Positions 8,090-18,160 are shown, numbered from the stretch's first letter. The stretch: DNA of 64,000 bases from G965220205 sp965220205 (GCA_965220205.1 OZ244812.1:2418001-2482000); one strand, 5' to 3'. Translations and numbers: made by a program. The notes: generated by a model from the sequence alone, not told the origin.

Positions 8090-9361
8090 CTAAGTGCCCG
8101 ACTCCCAACCTGCGAGGTACGCCGCCTGCTCGTCGGTCAGCGTGTCCACGGCGACGCCCATCGCCTCGAGCTTGAGCGCGGCGACGCGGTCGTCGATTGC
8201 TCGCGGCACGCCGTAGACGCCTGCGTCCATCTCGTGGTGATGGAGAGCGATGTGCTCGGCCGACAGCGCTTGGTTGGCGAAGCTCATGTCCATGACGGCG
8301 GACGGGTGCCCCTCGGCGGCGGATAGGTTCACGAGCCGTCCCTCGGCGATGAGGTTGATGCGGCGGCCGCCGGGCATCTCGAACTGGTCCACCATTTGGC
8401 GCACGTTCCTGCGCTCGACGGCGGCGTCCTCGAGGGCCTGGATGTTGACCTCGACGTTGAAGTGGCCGCTGTTCGCCACGATGGCCTCGTCCTTCATCAC
8501 CTGGAAGTGCTGAGCGTCCAGCGTGCTGACGCCGCCGGTGACGGTGATGAAGATATCGCCGATGCGGGCCGCCTCCTCCATCGTCAGGACGCGGTGGCCG
8601 TCCATGACAGCCTCGAGGGCGCGAATGGGGTCGATCTCAGTGACGACGGTATGGGCGCCCATGCCCCGCGCACGCAGCGCCACTCCCCTGCCGCACCAAC
8701 CGTAGCCCGCAATCACGACCGTCTTGCCGGCCCACAGCACGTTGGTTGCCCGGGTGATGCCGTCCAACGTGCTCTGCCCCGTGCCGTAGCGGTTGTCGAA
8801 CATGTGCTTGGTGTCGGCTTCGTTGACGGCGATGATGGGGTACTTGAGCTTACCGGCCTCCGCCATGCTGCGCAGCCTGATGACGCCCGTCGTCGTTTCC
8901 TCCATGCCGCCGAAGACCCCGTCGAGCAGGGGCTGGCGACTCGTGTGCAGCGTCGCTACGAGGTCGGCGCCGTCGTCCATCGTCATCTGGGGCTCGGCGT
9001 CGAGCACGGCGTTGATGTGGTTGTAGTACGTCTCGTTGTCCTCGCCCTTGATGGCGTAGGTGGGGATGTCGTAGACGGTCGCGAGGGCCGCCGCAACGGG
9101 GTCCTGCGTGCTCAGCGGGTTGCTCGCGCACAGGTACGTTTCGGCGCCGCCGGCCTTGAGCGCGAGCGCGAGGTTGGCCGTCTCCGTGGTCACGTGCAGG
9201 CAGCCGCCCATACGGATGCCCTTCAACGGCTGCTCCCTGCCGAACCGCTCGCCGATGAGCTTGATGACCGGCATCTCGCGAGCGGCCCACTCAATCAGCC
9301 TCACGCCCTGTTCCGCGAGGGCAGGGTCCTTCACGTCGCCGAGCTTGCCTTCTATATGCAT
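8090..9361 (-). CDS. ahcY: adenosylhomocysteinase
   Basis: 423 residues from ATG 9361, chosen because a GGAGGGAG Shine-Dalgarno lies just upstream and the family start (KLGDVKDPALAEQG) follows at once. The NAD-binding loop is VVIAGYGWCGRGVALRARGMGA; the signature DNRYGTGQSTLDGI and the C-terminal TDEQAAYL are present. It hydrolyses SAH to adenosine and homocysteine, relieving product inhibition of methyltransferases. It sits between a rhodanese gene and metK in a methyl-cycle operon. Confidence 0.96.
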   Translation of the reverse strand: MHIEGKLGDVKDPALAEQGVRLIEWAAREMPVIKLIGERFGREQPLKGIRMGGCLHVTTETANLALALKAGGAETYLCASNPLSTQDPVAAALATVYDIPTYAIKGEDNETYYNHINAVLDAEPQMTMDDGADLVATLHTSRQPLLDGVFGGMEETTTGVIRLRSMAEAGKLKYPIIAVNEADTKHMFDNRYGTGQSTLDGITRATNVLWAGKTVVIAGYGWCGRGVALRARGMGAHTVVTEIDPIRALEAVMDGHRVLTMEEAARIGDIFITVTGGVSTLDAQHFQVMKDEAIVANSGHFNVEVNIQALEDAAVERRNVRQMVDQFEMPGGRRINLIAEGRLVNLSAAEGHPSAVMDMSFANQALSAEHIALHHHEMDAGVYGVPRAIDDRVAALKLEAMGVAVDTLTDEQAAYLAGWESGT

Positions 9362-9482
9362 TCGTCTCGCTCTCCCTCCGTCTTTGCATCGAAAGTACAA
9401 CGCCCAGCCACACGCCGCCGTGGGGGCGTCTCTGTTCCCCCTCTGACGCCGAGCCGGCAGAGAGGAACGAGGGGCCAGCTCT

Positions 9483-9511
9483 CCCCTCCCCCGTCGAGAC
9501 GGGAGAGGGGA
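9483..9511. repeat. GC-rich inverted repeat in the rhodanese-ahcY spacer
   Basis: An imperfect inverted repeat around CCGTCGAGACGG with C-rich and G-rich arms (CCCCTCCCCC / GGGAGAGGGG) lies in the 166 nt spacer between the rhodanese and ahcY genes. It resembles the arms of the C-rich repeats near 34600 and 45730, so it may be a shortened copy of the same dispersed family. It could also act as a processing or partial termination hairpin inside the operon. Confidence 0.45.
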
Positions 9512-9527
9512 CAACGGCCCGCGCATT

Positions 9528-9887
9528 CTACTCGCCTACGTCTGTGGGGAGGTCCGCCTGGATCCACGTGGGCGTGCCTTGTTCCACATTGTAGAGGCGG
9601 GCGCCTTCGAACCCGAGCGCCGAGGCCATCTCGGCAGCCAGGCCGCTTCGCACGCCCGCCGCGCAGATGAACAGCAAGTCCTGGTCCTTCGGCAGGTTTG
9701 CCTCCGCCTCGTTGAGCATGTCGTCCACAGGGATGTGGACTGCGCCACGGGCGTGGCCTGTCGCCCATTCGTCCGGACGGCGGACGTCAACGACCAGCGC
9801 GCCCTCCTGCTGCATCTCGTACGCCTCTTGCACCGATATCCGGCGGTAGGGTTCGCCGGGTTCCTGTCGTCCGTGTGCCATTGTCAT
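9528..9887 (-). CDS. rhodanese-domain protein
   Basis: 119-residue single-domain rhodanese. It has the N-terminal strand GALVVDVRRPDEWATGHARGAVHIP and the active-site loop CAAGVRS, whose Cys would carry the persulfide. The hydrophobic ALGFEGARLYNVEQGTPTW segment follows. Such proteins transfer or reduce sulfane sulfur. Its place between mtnP and ahcY suggests a sulfur-handling role linked to methylthioadenosine or homocysteine metabolism, but that is inference from position only. Confidence 0.85.
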   Translation of the reverse strand: MTMAHGRQEPGEPYRRISVQEAYEMQQEGALVVDVRRPDEWATGHARGAVHIPVDDMLNEAEANLPKDQDLLFICAAGVRSGLAAEMASALGFEGARLYNVEQGTPTWIQADLPTDVGE

Positions 9888-9921
9888 ACTCCTCCGTTCG
9901 TGTGGTTGCTTCGCGCCGCGC

Positions 9922-10829
9922 CTACGACGCTCCCAGTGCTTCGTTCTGCGGCATGTATTTGGTCACGAGCGGCCCCAGGCGTTCCAACGTCTCCTTCGGC
10001 GCCAGCTCCTGCCTCGTCACGATGGCGTTCGAGAGCGCCGACTGGCATGCGCAGACCTCCATGCCGGCGAGCCTGGGGATGAGATGGCGCAGCGCCATTT
10101 CCGAGCGGGCCGCATTCTGCCTCAGGTTGTCGAGGACGACGTCGACCGTCACGTCGGCGTGCGTCTCGTGCCACGCGTCGTAGTCGGTCGCCGTGGCGAG
10201 CACCGCGAAACACATCTCCGCCTCGCGCGCGAGCTTCGCCTCGGGCAGCGCCGTCATGCCGATGACGTCGGCGCCCCAGACGCGGTACATCCGTGATTCG
10301 GCGCGGGTCGAGAAGGCAGGGCCCTCCACAACCAGGTACGTCCCGTCCCGGTGCACCGTCGCGCCAGCGCCGGCGGCGGCGTCAGCCAGCATTCCGCTGA
10401 GCTCGGCGCAGAACGGCTCTCCGAAGGCTATGTGCACAGCCAGCCCCTCGCCGAAGAAGGTGTTTGGCCGAGCCTGCGTGCGGTCGATGATCTGATTGGG
10501 CACGACCATGTGCAGGGGTTTGATGTACTCGCGCAGGCTGCCCACCGCGCTGATCGAGACGAGCCGCTCGACGCCGAGCAGCTTCATCGCGTACACGTTG
10601 GCCCGGGCGGGAATCTCGCTGGGGAGGATGCGGTGGCCCCTGCCGTGGCGGGGAATGAACGCGACGCGGACGCCGTCGAGTTCCCCGACGGTCACGACGG
10701 CGCTGGGTTCGCCGAACGGCGTGGCGACCGCGACCTCGCACAGGCCGGTGAGGCCGTCCATGCTGTAGAGACCGGTGCCGCCGAATACGCCCACCTTGAC
10801 CGGCGGGCCGTCGAGGAGGGGCGCCGTGC

Positions 10830-10833
<4 letters not shown>
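9922..10833 (-). CDS. mtnP: S-methyl-5'-thioadenosine phosphorylase
   Basis: 303 residues of the MTAP/PNP class. Motifs: phosphate loop GVFGGTGLYSMDGL, the phosphate-binding RHGRGHRILPSEIPARANVYA (one segment, shown here to 20 residues as RHGRGHRILPSEIPARANVY), YLVVEGPAFSTRAESRMY and GMTALPEAKLAREAEMCF. It splits methylthioadenosine, a by-product of SAM use, to adenine and 5-methylthioribose-1-phosphate. Its start overlaps the mtnA stop (ATGA), so the two salvage steps are translationally coupled. Confidence 0.93.
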
Positions 10834-11894
<1,061 letters not shown>

Positions 11895-11995
11895 GTCAGC
11901 CTCTGTCAGTCGGTGAAGAATTCACGCGCCGGGTTCGACAGCCCTCACTTGGGTTCCCACTCGGGGGCGGGAGTGACCGGGTTGGGGCACGCCGC

Positions 11996-12001
11996 ATTCT
12001 A
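11996..12001 (-). promoter_or_regulatory. possible -10 box for the mtnA operon
   Basis: Reading the minus strand, TAGAAT lies about 102 nt before the mtnA start in the only non-coding gap upstream of the operon. No convincing -35 sequence was found at 16-18 nt, so this rests on the -10 hexamer and location alone. Confidence 0.3.
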
Positions 12002-12043
12002 CACTGGCCGCCGTCCGTGGAGCCTTGGGACATGAGAGCGCGC

Positions 12044-13039
12044 CTACTGCTCCATCTCCGCCAGCAACTCGAAAATCCGGGGGATGTCCAGCTCGCATGT
12101 GGACAGCGCCTCCATGTCGGTTGGCGTTGGCGTGTACGTTCCCTCTCGGAGCGCGGCGATCTTCTCCTCGCCGAGCACGTTGACGAGGCACGCGAGGGCC
12201 TCTTGCAGCTCGGGCGGGAGATCCTCGATGTTGACAACCTCGGCACCGTCCATGCCCATAGGAGCGTCCGGGACTCCGGGCAGGCCGGACGCAGGAGGCG
12301 AGGGCGGGCCGCCTCCTAGTTCCTCGAGATTGACGCCGCACTCCTGCAGTGCGGCAAGCAGTTCGACCGTCCGGCTGAGGTCGGGGGGCGCGGCGTCGGG
12401 ACCGGCGGGAAGGAACAGGTCGAGCAGGACGGCGATATCGACGCGCTGGACGACGCACCGCAGGTCCTGCAACGTCAGCCCTGCCTCCGCCGCATCGAAC
12501 AGACCGCTGACCGATATGCGGCTCGCCTCGTCGTCGTTGAGGCACAGCAGCATGCCCAAGACGCTGCCGAAGGCGGCGCGGGACTCGCCCTGCAAGTCCT
12601 CGGTTGCTTCGAAAACGGCGCGGAGGTCGACGTTGGCGAACGTTCCCCGGATGCACGCGGCCGAGTCGTCGCTGAGGCCGCCCGCCTGGTGCGACAGGTT
12701 CGCGATGACCAAGTCAACGACCGTCTCCGCAGGCAGACAGGGGACGAATACGTCGGAGAGATAGGAGCCCACAGTGCCGAAGACCGGCGTGGCGAGTTGA
12801 GCGTCGAACGACGCTCCGGCGGAGTCGCGCAGACACTGCTGCTCGGGCTCGGCCAGCAGTCCGACGACATCGCCCCACACAGCGTCCGGCGGCAGCGACA
12901 TGATTGGGCTTGGCGTCGGCGTGGGTGTTGGCGCAGGCGTGGGCGTGGGGTCGTCGCCGCAGGCGGCGGCGACGCCAAGCGCCGCGGCCGCCAACACTAC
13001 GAGCGCGAGGGGACGGGTAAGAGAAAGGCGAACGTTCAT
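12044..13039 (-). CDS. lipoprotein of unknown function, Cys-rich
   Basis: About 331 residues from ATG 13039. The N-terminus is a lipoprotein signal (LALVVLAAAALGVAAACGDD, lipid Cys in AAAC), then a short Thr-Pro linker (TPTPAPTPTPTPSP). The mature part has many Cys residues spaced through helical segments (EPEQQCLRDSAG, FVPCLPAETVV, AACIRGTFANVDLR, MLLCLNDDEAS, LRCVVQRVD, LQECGVNL, ALACLVNVL), suggesting repeated small helical units held by disulfides. I do not recognise the family. It is divergent from recF. Confidence 0.8.
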   Translation of the reverse strand: MNVRLSLTRPLALVVLAAAALGVAAACGDDPTPTPAPTPTPTPSPIMSLPPDAVWGDVVGLLAEPEQQCLRDSAGASFDAQLATPVFGTVGSYLSDVFVPCLPAETVVDLVIANLSHQAGGLSDDSAACIRGTFANVDLRAVFEATEDLQGESRAAFGSVLGMLLCLNDDEASRISVSGLFDAAEAGLTLQDLRCVVQRVDIAVLLDLFLPAGPDAAPPDLSRTVELLAALQECGVNLEELGGGPPSPPASGLPGVPDAPMGMDGAEVVNIEDLPPELQEALACLVNVLGEEKIAALREGTYTPTPTDMEALSTCELDIPRIFELLAEMEQ

Positions 13040-13202
13040 CGTCGGGGTCGGGTCACCGGGAATGAGTCCTCGCAGCCCCGTGGGCGGAGGGCCGCTCGGA
13101 GCAGGGGGCCGTTTCAGTATGGGGCAGCGGGCGCGCCCCGGCAACCGCCAACGGGCGCCACGCTCGCCCGGCACGCTCTTTCGTACGGGTACAATGGCGC
13201 AT

Positions 13203-14339
13203 GTGGAGATGACGAGACTGTCGCTGACCAACTACCGTTCGTACCGATCGCTCGACCTGACGCTGTCGCCGGGCCTGAGCGTCGTCCACGGGGCGAACGC
13301 CGCAGGCAAGAGCAACCTGATGGAGGCCGCCTATCTGCTCGCCATCGGCAAGTCCTATCGGGCGCTGACCGAGCGCGAGCTCGTGTCGTGGGACGCGGCC
13401 GAGGCGGGCGGCTACGCCATGGTTGTCGGCAACGCGAACCGGGCCGATGGCCCCGTTGAGCTCATGGTCGCGCTCGACTGCGGCGGCGCTCAGCCGAACT
13501 CAGTGGTCAAACGAGTCCGCATCAACGGCCTCCCGAAGCGGGCGGTTGACATGGTCGGCGTGCTGAGCGCGGTCCTCTTCTCAGCGGAGGACATCGACCT
13601 CGTCACCGGGGCGCCTCAGAGCAGGCGGCGCTACCTGGACGTCATGCTGTCGCAGCTGGGCGGGCGTTACGTGCAGACGTTGCAGCGGCACCAGCGTGTT
13701 CTCGCGCAGCGCAATCATCTGCTGAGGGACCTGCGCGACGGCCGCGCGGGCGAGGACGAGCTGCCCTACTGGGACCAGGCGCTCTGCGTCGAGGGGGCCG
13801 CCGTGCTCGGAGCGCGTCACGCGGCGCTGGAACGGTTGTCGCCCCTCGGCGCCGAGGCGTACCGCCGGTTGGCGGGCGACGGCGAGCTCGAGATCGCTTA
13901 CGCCGGCACTGTGCCCATCGGCGACGCCCCGATCGCGGAAGCGTTCGAGGCCGCGCTCCGGAGTAGCCGTCCCCGCGAGCGCGCCATGGCGATGACCCTC
14001 GTCGGCCCACACCGCGACGACCTGCGCCTCACGCTGGGCGGCGTCGACATCGCCCGGCACGTCTCTCGCGGTCAGGCGCGGCTTGCGGCGCTGGCGCTGC
14101 GCATCGCCGAAGCGCGGCTGCTGCACGAACGCCGGGGCGACGCCCCGGTCCTGCTGCTCGACGACGTGCTCTCCGAGCTCGACGACGCCCGGCGCGCGCA
14201 GGTGCTCGAGGAGGCCCAACGTTATCCGCAGGCCATCGTCTCGACCGCAGACCTGCGCACGGTCCCCGCGGGAGTCGTCGACCGCGCCCGGCTCCTCCGG
14301 GTGCACGCGGGCGAGGTGCGCGAGGGGGCCGCGGTTTGA
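13203..14339 (+). CDS. recF: DNA replication and repair protein RecF
   Basis: About 378 residues. It has the Walker A VHGANAAGKSNLMEAAYLL, an ABC signature VSRGQARLAALALRIAE and Walker B VLLLDDVLSELDD. RecF helps load RecA at gaps bound by SSB. A -10-like TACAAT occupies 13190-13195 and overlaps the upstream ATG at 13194, so GTG 13203 (8 nt after the box) is the more likely, leaderless start; ATG 13194 and ATG 13209 are alternatives. It is not next to dnaA, dnaN or gyrB and overlaps an ABC ATPase gene. Confidence 0.93.
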   Translation: MEMTRLSLTNYRSYRSLDLTLSPGLSVVHGANAAGKSNLMEAAYLLAIGKSYRALTERELVSWDAAEAGGYAMVVGNANRADGPVELMVALDCGGAQPNSVVKRVRINGLPKRAVDMVGVLSAVLFSAEDIDLVTGAPQSRRRYLDVMLSQLGGRYVQTLQRHQRVLAQRNHLLRDLRDGRAGEDELPYWDQALCVEGAAVLGARHAALERLSPLGAEAYRRLAGDGELEIAYAGTVPIGDAPIAEAFEAALRSSRPRERAMAMTLVGPHRDDLRLTLGGVDIARHVSRGQARLAALALRIAEARLLHERRGDAPVLLLDDVLSELDDARRAQVLEEAQRYPQAIVSTADLRTVPAGVVDRARLLRVHAGEVREGAAV

Positions 14340-15259
14340 CCGGCGAGGCGATACTGCTGCGCGGCGTCGCCAAGGAGTTCGGCTCGCTGCGGGCTCTCGA
14401 CGGCGTCGATCTCGACGTGGACCGCGCCGATGTGTTCGGGTTCCTCGGCCCCAACGGGGCCGGGAAGACGACGACCATCCGAATCCTGACCGGGTTCATC
14501 CGCGCCGACGCCGGCGAGGCCCGCGTCCTCGGATTCGACCCGTGGCGGCAGGCGGTCGAGGCCAAGCGGGGCATCGGCTTCCTCCCCGACCTCATCGAGA
14601 CGGGGGGCGGTTTCACCGGGCGCTCCTTCCTCGACCACATGGCGAAGCTCCGCGGCTACCGGGGCGCCCCGCCGAGGCGTGCGGCGCTCCTCGACCGGTT
14701 GGAGCTTTCGTCGGCTACGCTCGGGCGGAAGGTCAAGGGCTACTCCACCGGAATGCGGAAGAAGCTGGCCCTCGTGCAGGCGATGCAGCACGACCCGAGC
14801 CTGCTGATCATGGACGAACCCACCGACGCGCTCGATCCGCTGATGCGGCAGGCCCTGTTCGATCTGTTCCGTGAAGAGCGCGAGCGCGGGGTCACGATCT
14901 TCATGTCGTCGCACGTCCTCTCCGACGTCGAGGAAGCCTGCGAGCGGGTCGCCCTGATCCGGCAGGGTCGCATCGTGCGCGCCGGGACCGTCGACGAGCT
15001 CCGGACGGGACAGTCGCGGACGATGGTGGTGGAGTTCCGCGAGCCGCCGCCCGAGGGGTTCGCCATTCCCGGCGCGCCGGTCTTGTCGGCGGAGGGCGCG
15101 ACGTTGCGGTTGGGCGTCGCAGGCGAGCTCAACGACGTCGTCCGGGAGCTTGCCCGGTACGACCTGAAGGACATCGTCTACGAGCGGCTCAGCCTCGAGG
15201 AGCTGTTCATGGACTACTACCACGAGCCGCCGGCCGGGAACGGGGCCGCCGATGGTTGA
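14336..15259 (+). CDS. ABC transporter ATP-binding protein
   Basis: 307 residues. Motifs: Walker A FLGPNGAGKTTTIRILTGF, signature YSTGMRKKLALVQAM, Walker B LLIMDEPTDALDP and H-loop MSSHVLSDVEE. This is the DRA/ABC-2 exporter ATPase type. The start is TTG at 14336, overlapping the recF TGA; the next gene, its membrane partner, overlaps its stop by 8 nt. The C-terminal 80 residues form the usual regulatory domain. The substrate is not predictable from the sequence. Confidence 0.93.
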   Translation: MTGEAILLRGVAKEFGSLRALDGVDLDVDRADVFGFLGPNGAGKTTTIRILTGFIRADAGEARVLGFDPWRQAVEAKRGIGFLPDLIETGGGFTGRSFLDHMAKLRGYRGAPPRRAALLDRLELSSATLGRKVKGYSTGMRKKLALVQAMQHDPSLLIMDEPTDALDPLMRQALFDLFREERERGVTIFMSSHVLSDVEEACERVALIRQGRIVRAGTVDELRTGQSRTMVVEFREPPPEGFAIPGAPVLSAEGATLRLGVAGELNDVVRELARYDLKDIVYERLSLEELFMDYYHEPPAGNGAADG

Positions 15260-16058
15260 GGTGTTTCTGCGGTCGATTGCCGGCCACCGCGTCGGCATCG
15301 GCGTCGTGTCGCTCGGGTTGTTCCTCATCAGCCTGGTCATCGTCTACACGTTCGACGCTTTCGGCGGCATGGAGGCCTTCGAGGGTCTGTTCGAGAGCCT
15401 CCCCGAAAGTCTGAAGGCGCTGTTCCGGGCGCAGGGGGGATTCGCCGCCAACGCTAACGGCTACCTCGCCGCCGACTACCGCCATCCCATCTACCTCATC
15501 GCGGTCCTGGCGTTCGTCATCTCCGTCGCCGTCGGCGCCGTCGCGCGGGAGGTCGAGCGCGGCTCGGCCCTGCTCGTGCTCTCGGCGCCCATCGCTCGCT
15601 GGCGCTACCTGCTGGCGAAGGCGGCGGCGATGCTCTTCGGCACGTTGGTCATTCTCGCCGCGACGGTCGGCGGCACCTGGGCGGGGGTCATCGTGACCGG
15701 CATCGCGGACCAGGTCGACATGGTCGTGTTCCTGCGCGTGCAGGCGAACACGCTGGCGCTCGCCCTGGCTGTGGGAGGCATAGCGCTCGTCGCCTCGTCC
15801 CGCGGCAGCGACGCCGGGCAGGCCACGGGGATTGCGACCGGCATCGTCGCAACGATGTACTTCATCGACTTCCTATCGCTCATCTGGTCGCCGGCTGGGC
15901 CGCTCGGACCGTTCACCGTGTTCCACTACTACGACCCGCACCGGGTCTCGCAGGAGACGGGACTGCCCTGGCGCGACATCCTCGTTCTGGGGTCAGTCGC
16001 GGCGACGGGCCTCGCCGCGGCCCTCGTGATCTTCCAGCGCCGCGATATCGCCCGCTAA
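15252..16058 (+). CDS. ABC-2 type transporter permease
   Basis: 268 residues with about six predicted membrane segments, for example IGVVSLGLFLISLVIVYTF, IYLIAVLAFVISVAVGAVAR, AAAMLFGTLVILAATVGGTW, LALALAVGGIALVASS and DILVLGSVAATGLAAALVIF. It carries the ABC-2 feature of an inner segment REVERGSALLVLSAPIARWR. It overlaps the ATPase gene, so the two form one exporter. Transcription probably comes from recF or further upstream. Confidence 0.9.
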   Translation: MVEVFLRSIAGHRVGIGVVSLGLFLISLVIVYTFDAFGGMEAFEGLFESLPESLKALFRAQGGFAANANGYLAADYRHPIYLIAVLAFVISVAVGAVAREVERGSALLVLSAPIARWRYLLAKAAAMLFGTLVILAATVGGTWAGVIVTGIADQVDMVVFLRVQANTLALALAVGGIALVASSRGSDAGQATGIATGIVATMYFIDFLSLIWSPAGPLGPFTVFHYYDPHRVSQETGLPWRDILVLGSVAATGLAAALVIFQRRDIAR

Positions 16059-16568
16059 TGGGCGGGGAATGGGCGGGAATGCACCGGGATGACGCAGGGC
16101 GCCCACTCGTGGGCGGCAAGGGTGTACGAGCGAATGGGGGGAGACGGTTCGTCCAAAGTGGCTCATTGTGTAGCATTGTGTAGCATTTCTCCCTCGGGGA
16201 CCGGGTCGACGGCCCCGTCTCGGGACCGCACAGGTTGCGGGATGCGTTCCTCCTAAACTGCGCCTCTGCGCTGCTATGGGCCACTCCTCCTCCGGGTCCG
16301 GGCCGGACGGCCGTTGACTGGGCTCGGCGTCGGAGTTGGGGCGTTGGGGACAGTGTAGGAGGCGAAAGGACGACTGGGCAACGGGTAGGTGTCATGGATG
16401 TGACGGACTGGGGCGGTGGCGTCCTGGCTACGGAGCGTTGGGGCACCATGGGCGGCAGCCTCAGCGTTGCGCTCGTCCGTGGTCGTGGATTCCCGTGTCT
16501 ACGCACGAGAATGACGGAGGAGGGGGGGCGTTCGATAGGGTCAAGCACGGCTCGGCAACCCAGTGGGC
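16059..16568. other. gene-free stretch with dispersed-repeat sequence
   Basis: I see no credible gene in these 510 bases. They contain a tandem ATTGTGTAGC duplication (about 16165-16184) and, at 16456-16521, an uninterrupted copy of the dispersed repeat that an insertion sequence has split at 19320. The rest has no recognisable feature. Confidence 0.6.
16456..16521. repeat. dispersed repeat, uninterrupted copy
   Basis: Positions 16456-16512 match 19264-19320 without gaps, with 5 differences in 57 bases, including the shared core GTGGATTCCCGTGTCT. This copy then continues into GACGGAGGA, exactly the sequence found on the far side of the insertion sequence at 20372. It therefore shows the empty target site. 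Confidence 0.8.
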
Positions 16569-16597
16569 TTGACAATCCGCATATACCTGCTCATACT
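16569..16597 (+). promoter_or_regulatory. strong sigma-70-type promoter for the PadR gene
   Basis: A perfect -35 TTGACA (16569-16574), a 17 nt spacer and a -10 CATACT (16592-16597). The predicted start of transcription, 6-7 nt further on, coincides with the ATG at 16604, so the mRNA would be leaderless. Confidence 0.75.
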
Positions 16598-16603
16598 TCT
16601 CCC

Positions 16604-16963
16604 ATGCGAAGAAAAGCAGGCGTCCTCATCCCAATAGAGTGGTCAATCCTGGAAGCCGCAATGAACCTCCGCCGGCTGCGCGTAGATGAGTTTCACGGTT
16701 TTCAGATGGCCAAGGAAATCAAGGAGCAAAAGGAGGCGCGTCTTCTCATTGGGCATGGGACTCTCTATCGGGCTCTCGGACGGCTTGAGCAGCAAGGGTT
16801 CCTGCGTAGTCGCTGGGAGGACCCTATGGTCGCCGCTCAGCATAGTCGCCCGCGTCGGAAGCTCTACGAGCTCACAGGGCAGGGAATCGCAATGGGGTCA
16901 GAGTTGACTACGGCTGCTGAGCCGATGCCTCCAGCCTGGGGGGCTTGGGGGCTCTCAACCTGA
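16604..16963 (+). CDS. PadR family transcriptional regulator
   Basis: 119 residues. The winged-helix core is PIEWSILEAAMNL, FHGFQMAKEIKE, LLIGHGTLYRALGRLEQQGFL (20 shown: LIGHGTLYRALGRLEQQGFL) and RRKLYELTGQGIAMG, diagnostic for PadR. The C-terminal dimerisation helix is short (subfamily 1). PadR proteins usually repress adjacent membrane or transporter genes and themselves. ATG 16604 lies at the predicted transcription start, with no Shine-Dalgarno. Its stop overlaps the next gene (TGATG), so regulator and membrane protein are co-expressed. Confidence 0.9.
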   Translation: MRRKAGVLIPIEWSILEAAMNLRRLRVDEFHGFQMAKEIKEQKEARLLIGHGTLYRALGRLEQQGFLRSRWEDPMVAAQHSRPRRKLYELTGQGIAMGSELTTAAEPMPPAWGAWGLST

Positions 16964-17874
16964 TGGGCATGCTGGAGTATATCTATATGAGCCTCGTCCA
17001 GGCGTTTGCCTTACCAGCCGCACGGTCCATCTTGACTGCATGGACCTGGCTGTACACGCTGGCTGCGCCGGAGGAGCAGCGCCAGAGCCACCGCGCTGAG
17101 GTTTGCTCGGCCTTGTATGAGCAGATTAAAGATTCCCGGAGGGAAGGACTTGGTTCCGTCGCTATAGCGATCCGTGTCTTCTTTCCAATGTTGTGGGGGC
17201 TCCCAGGCGACATAGCGTGGGCTGCACCGTATCTTCCTGCAACACTTGCTCGGAGCCTGATGGGTGTGAGCGAGGCAATCAGCCGTCCCGCAACGCTAAA
17301 GCTGTTGGCTGTGGGGTTGGCCATATTCAGCGTGATGAACGGGCTATTCGTGATGTCTGATGACGGCTGGCCGATAGGGCTTGCCTTCAACGCAGGCATG
17401 GTTGTCGGGATAGGATTCCTGTGGAAGCAGCACCTTAGTTGGGTGCTTCGCATCATTAACCTCTGCTTTGGCATGGGGGCTTCCATGATGATTGGCTTCT
17501 TGGTGTGGGTAGTTGTTCAATATCGCTTGTACCAAGTTCCAACCTTTTACCCGGGGATGCTTGCAGTGCTATCTGTGGGTCTCGCGATGGTAGTCACCAA
17601 CAGATCGGTTAGAGGTCGCGTATTCAAGGGCCAATGGCGGCCGGTGTTTATGTGCTGGGTGCTCATCGCTACTACTTCATTGGTCACGGCTAGTTTTATT
17701 GCGGGCGGCCTTATGATTCTCCTTGCAGTCTGGGCATATGCCGCCTTGATGGCTCTCGCGTTCGCTATGCTATACGGGATGATAATCATAGCTGCCTTGG
17801 GTTGGTATGGCGGGCTTAGGGCTGGCGCAGTAGGCATGCGGCTGATGGCGGTAGGCATCCGACGGTTGTTCTAG
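16963..17874 (+). CDS. multi-pass membrane protein paired with PadR
   Basis: 303 residues from ATG 16963, which shares bases with the PadR stop. The N-terminus has a soluble motif WTWLYTLAAPEEQRQSHRAE followed by VCSALYEQI, resembling the short prefix seen in PadR-linked membrane proteins of Actinobacteria and Chloroflexota. About seven or eight hydrophobic segments follow (for example LLAVGLAIFSVMNGLFVM, MIGFLVWVVVQY, FMCWVLIATTSLVTASFIAG and ALGWYGG). The function is unknown. GC content is lower than in the ribosomal region, suggesting transfer or relaxed selection. Confidence 0.8.
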   Translation: MGMLEYIYMSLVQAFALPAARSILTAWTWLYTLAAPEEQRQSHRAEVCSALYEQIKDSRREGLGSVAIAIRVFFPMLWGLPGDIAWAAPYLPATLARSLMGVSEAISRPATLKLLAVGLAIFSVMNGLFVMSDDGWPIGLAFNAGMVVGIGFLWKQHLSWVLRIINLCFGMGASMMIGFLVWVVVQYRLYQVPTFYPGMLAVLSVGLAMVVTNRSVRGRVFKGQWRPVFMCWVLIATTSLVTASFIAGGLMILLAVWAYAALMALAFAMLYGMIIIAALGWYGGLRAGAVGMRLMAVGIRRLF

Positions 17875-18147
17875 GGGCGGCACGGACCTTCAGGGGCGGG
17901 CTACTTGGATGGAAGGCTGAGGCCGTAGCCTGCGCTGGTTTTCGCCCACTCCCGCAGTGCTTCATCGTTGTCTGTCGTCCCGGGGACGACGACTTCGTGG
18001 GCGGCACACCTAGGGTTCCCGGCGGGCGACGGCGCTTGAATGCCCATTGATGAAGTTCGAGTCTTCCTGCGCCTCAAGTACGACCACCGCCTCATCATCG
18101 CCACGCAAGTCGTCGCCTTCGGGGATGCCGTCGCGCCGGGAAGCGCT
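17875..18147. other. spacer with a possible decayed minus-strand gene
   Basis: 273 bases without a clear gene. The minus strand has protein-like text in two different frames (GDDEAVVVLEAQEDSNFING, then in another frame HEVVVPGTTDNDEALREWAK), which could be pieces of one small frameshifted gene. I could not identify a family or a start codon, so this is only a possible remnant. Confidence 0.3.
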
Positions 18148-18153
18148 TAGAAT
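18148..18153 (+). promoter_or_regulatory. -10 box of the putative selenoprotein gene
   Basis: TAGAAT ends 8 nt before the ATG at 18161. No Shine-Dalgarno is visible between them, consistent with a leaderless or nearly leaderless transcript. No good -35 was seen. Confidence 0.5.
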
Positions 18154-18160
18154 GTAGGCG

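Noticed and set aside
13040..13203. Replication origin beside recF
   Set aside because: No dnaA, dnaN or gyrB neighbours and no cluster of TTATCCACA-like boxes was seen.
18050..18075. tRNA T-loop-like GTTCGAGTC
   Set aside because: No matching anticodon or acceptor arms are present around it.
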